NCBI GenBank assembly: GCA_029379385.1
Contig: CM055607.1
Span: 32,113,235-32,177,234, forward strand
DNA from: Quillaja saponaria
Taxonomy: Eukaryota > Streptophyta > Magnoliopsida > Fabales > Quillajaceae
Length of the DNA: 64,000 bases
Direction: 5' to 3'
Of this stretch, positions 61,561 to 64,000 are shown in pieces (within the stretch, counting starts at the first letter, position 1; every line of letters begins with the position of its first letter). The translations under genes and the position numbers were made by a program. The notes under the pieces were generated by a model, which searched no databases, was not told where the DNA came from, and saw only the letters and a program-made list of their open reading frames with translations.

Positions 61561-63880
61561 AATTTCTCTCGCGTGGATAAAACTTCCTTTTACAGTATGG
61601 AGTAGAGTATTGCTCTAGGCTTGGAACTGCATGAGTGACTAGATAAATCTCATGAGAAAAGGGTAACAGGTTAACCGCAATATCAAAGCTGCAAAGTGCA
61701 AAAGCACATGAGCAGGGATCCTTTGAACGAGCTATTGACAAACCCTCAGTTTTCTATACTGAATATCTCAGCATTCTTGGTAAGATCAAATTGACGGACC
61801 TAATTTATTCCTTTACTGTCTGGGTTCAGGGTGAAGGGTGTCTTTAAGTAATATTCAACCTAAACATGACATGGTGATTAGGTTGAATAATACTTAACAG
61901 ACACCCTTCGCCCTGAACCCAGACAGTGAAAGAATAAAATAGGTCTTTCATTGAAAAAAAGAGGTAGGCCTGTCAATTTGATCTTACCAAGAATGCTTAG
62001 ATATTCAGTATAGAAAACTGAGGGTCTGTCAATAGCTCATTCAAAGGAATGTAAAACCCTTACCAAAACAATCTTAAGGTTCTGTTCAAAGTAGGTAAAT
62101 ATGACTTCTTTCAGTTTGTTAGGGTACTGTTAAGTTGCTTTCTGAGACATCATGTAGGATCCAAATGGGGTTCTGATTAAGCATATTCTTTGTACGAAAC
62201 AGTCGTGCTTTGAAGATTTAATCTGTCTCAAAAACTGAAAAGGAAAAGAGATAGAGCACAATAGAATGAAAGAAGATAAAAGGTTTCTCCTGCTGCGCAG
62301 TTCGTCAATGTTGAAGACTTAAATTTAAGGTTTGATAGAGTTTTCATGAATTTGACAGAATCTACACAGAGTACCTATCTTGACATTGTTCTTACCAACT
62401 ATTTGAAATTTTACTCCTTCTAATTATGATTTGAAATCAGTTTTCAATATATTATTTCCCCTCTGTTGATGCTCTGTGTCTAAGAAATGGACTTCACATC
62501 ACCATATATTGAGTTGGCACCGGAAATTGTTCTCACAATCGACACTTCTATCATATTTGCTTCAATGTCACCTTCATTTTCTACCCTTCTTAGTTTCTTG
62601 GGTTCAGGTCTTATGACCTATTCTGAGGTTATTTAATTCTCCATTCCTTGGAGCCAATGCACAAGGTGATTCTTTCACATTGTACAGTTTAGTAAGTTGC
62701 AACACAGTAAGAAAGACTAGCAGACAGTCTACCAGGAAACTCTAAATTAATAAGGTATTTAGAGAAAAAACAGCCTAAGGATATGCTATGAATGATCCAG
62801 CTATCAATATATATCAAGAAATATAACATAAACAAAACTGGTGTTATGATGATGAATAACTATGACCATTCAATCAGAAAAGGACAAACAAAATGTGGTC
62901 GTATCTCCAAGCAACAACTGCATCTTTGAACATGACTATAGGTCTAAAGAAAGATAGATGATCATGCCAAAAAGAAGTTTCTTTCTAATTTGGCAGGGAG
63001 TTAACTTATTTGTGGATAAAGTAAGGCCATTATAATGGAGTAATATTCAAAGGACAGAGAACTATTACCAACTTCTATGCACTACCTCGTTCTGAGCATC
63101 ATCCTCATATAATTCATGCTCCAGCCATCAGTAAGAAGTGGATGGATTCAAGTTGACCATTATTGACAATGCTCCACATTGTAAGGGCCTCCTCCCATGT
63201 TTAGTTACACCCGCATACTTCTAAGAAAGGTACCACTTCAATATATAACAAATAGAATCAAATGCTGTCATGAAAAATTACACAATCTTGTTTAATTTCA
63301 TAGCAAGGGGTTTATGGTGCCAAGTATTTTTTTTTTAGATAAAATCGTTCCATATTGATAAAGGAAATTTTTACCACTTCTGCTTTTGGAAAATTTATCA
63401 ATAATGAAAAATATAAAAGGGAACGGAAATAAGGTGTAAATTTGCAATCCAATAATAGAGTCGTCTTTTTACAATAGTATGTATAAACAATAAACATCTT
63501 CTGAGATAGAATTGGATAAAAGATTCCAACTTTTTTCAACTTCCAGTTCAAGACCATCCAAATTTTAACAAAAAAGGCATGACTCAGAGCTGAATCAGCA
63601 ACCTCATAAAATAAAAATCCGTATCACAATTTGTGAATTCGGACACATAAAGGCATCCCTTTTCTACATCGAGTTGGTTACATATCACAGGAAAAGAAAG
63701 AATCAAACTATCTTAATCCATTATGGACAATTTGATTATAACATACAGAAAAAAAAAAAAAATGCAAAATTGAGATGCAATCTGCCAAATTAGATACTCA
63801 GTCCAAATTGGGAAAATATAGCAAAATATAGAGAGAGAAAAACTCAGGCTACGTAGCTTGAACAGGGAAATAAAACTCAC
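61561..63880. other. ACA downstream region
   Basis: Holds the large inverted repeat at 61719-62048. The remainder is AT-rich with short open frames only. A plus-strand frame of 49 codons at 62488 and a minus-strand frame near 62895-62960 lack support. Confidence 0.5.
61719..62048. repeat. Long inverted repeat (hairpin), arms about 145 and 171 bp, 14-bp loop
   Basis: The left arm is 61719-61863 and the right arm 61878-62048. Long blocks are exact complements, for example CAGTTTTCTATACTGAATAT, CATTCTTGGTAAGATCAAAT and CTGTCTGGGTTCAGGG. The right arm carries an extra block of about 27 bp. RNA from either strand would fold into a long, near-perfect hairpin. It begins 298 bases after the pump stop codon and may lie in the 3'UTR. 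A fold-back transposon or a young hairpin siRNA/miRNA locus are the main alternatives. Confidence 0.93.
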
Positions 63881-64000
63881 AGCACGAAAGAAGAGTTATG
63901 CCATTGCTGACTGAAGCAAACTTTGATGGTTAACCGCGTCAAACATTTCGGTGAGAGCGAGCAGCGAGTGAAGGAAAACCGAAACCTAAAAACATCCAGT
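63881..64000 (-). promoter_or_regulatory. Probable 5' leader or terminal exon of a minus-strand gene at the right edge
   Basis: On the minus strand, CT-rich sequence (GGTTTCGGTTTTCCTTCACT, CGCTGCTCGCTCTCACC) resembles a plant 5'UTR and ends at a perfect donor GTGAGT at 63880-63875. An alternative reading is a last exon of 29 codons after an acceptor at 63986 (TTTTTAG): FLHSLLALTEMFDAVNHQSL, then LQSAMA and TAA at 63898-63896. The two readings exclude each other. The leader reading is slightly favoured by the donor. Confidence 0.35.

Noticed and set aside
62488..62637. Plus-strand ATG frame of 49 codons (MDFTSPYIELAPE...)
   Set aside because: Length is within chance expectation and there is no promoter, splice or homology support.
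1..64000. CRISPR arrays, prophage, insertion sequences, operons or retrotransposon polyproteins
   Set aside because: No regularly spaced repeats, no transposase or reverse-transcriptase frames; gene structure is that of a plant nuclear genome throughout.

Overview
The window is nuclear DNA from a flowering plant, most likely a core eudicot. The genes are split by AT-rich GT-AG introns. The products are plant lineages: a plastid D27-family carotenoid isomerase, VTE3, a prenylated type-A G-gamma, a TON1-recruiting-motif protein and an intronless ACA12/13-type calcium pump. There is also a fragment of a plant tRNA-derived SINE. Species cannot be named from sequence alone. Nothing here is bacterial: no operons, CRISPR arrays or replication origins.

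Layout, left to right. Positions 1-620 look like the 5' leader of a minus-strand gene leaving the window, with ACGT-core promoter elements at 685-791. Histone H2A.Z (+) is at 7071-8469. The D27-family gene (+, seven exons) is at 10643-14156. Weak signs of an unannotated minus-strand gene lie at 14.7-16.6 kb. A TRM/LONGIFOLIA-like protein (-, four exons) is at 18617-21743. About 8 kb of AT-rich DNA follows, carrying a diverged segmental duplication. G-gamma (-, four exons) is at 29690-32395 and VTE3 (+, three exons) at 33879-37267, with a fold-back element in VTE3 intron 1. An SR-rich cyclophilin (-, 13 coding exons) is at 38465-43851, with a SINE in one intron. A calmodulin-like gene (+, four exons) is at 48428-49632. 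A single-exon gene at 50442-51098 encodes an unrecognised protein with two perfectly regular CX7CX7CX7C arrays; two decayed copies of its 3' half follow. The ACA pump (+, intronless) is at 58277-61420, followed by a duplicated 3' end and a roughly 330-bp inverted repeat. A probable 5' leader of another minus-strand gene sits at the right edge.

These are independently expressed housekeeping and signalling genes, not a cluster. Loose functional links are calcium signalling (a calmodulin-like sensor and a pump with a predicted calmodulin-binding N-terminus) and plastid isoprenoid metabolism (D27 family, VTE3). Exon boundaries were read by hand from splice sites, phase and family homology. The most distinctive undescribed items are the double-CX7C protein with its decaying tandem copies and the long hairpin downstream of the pump gene.
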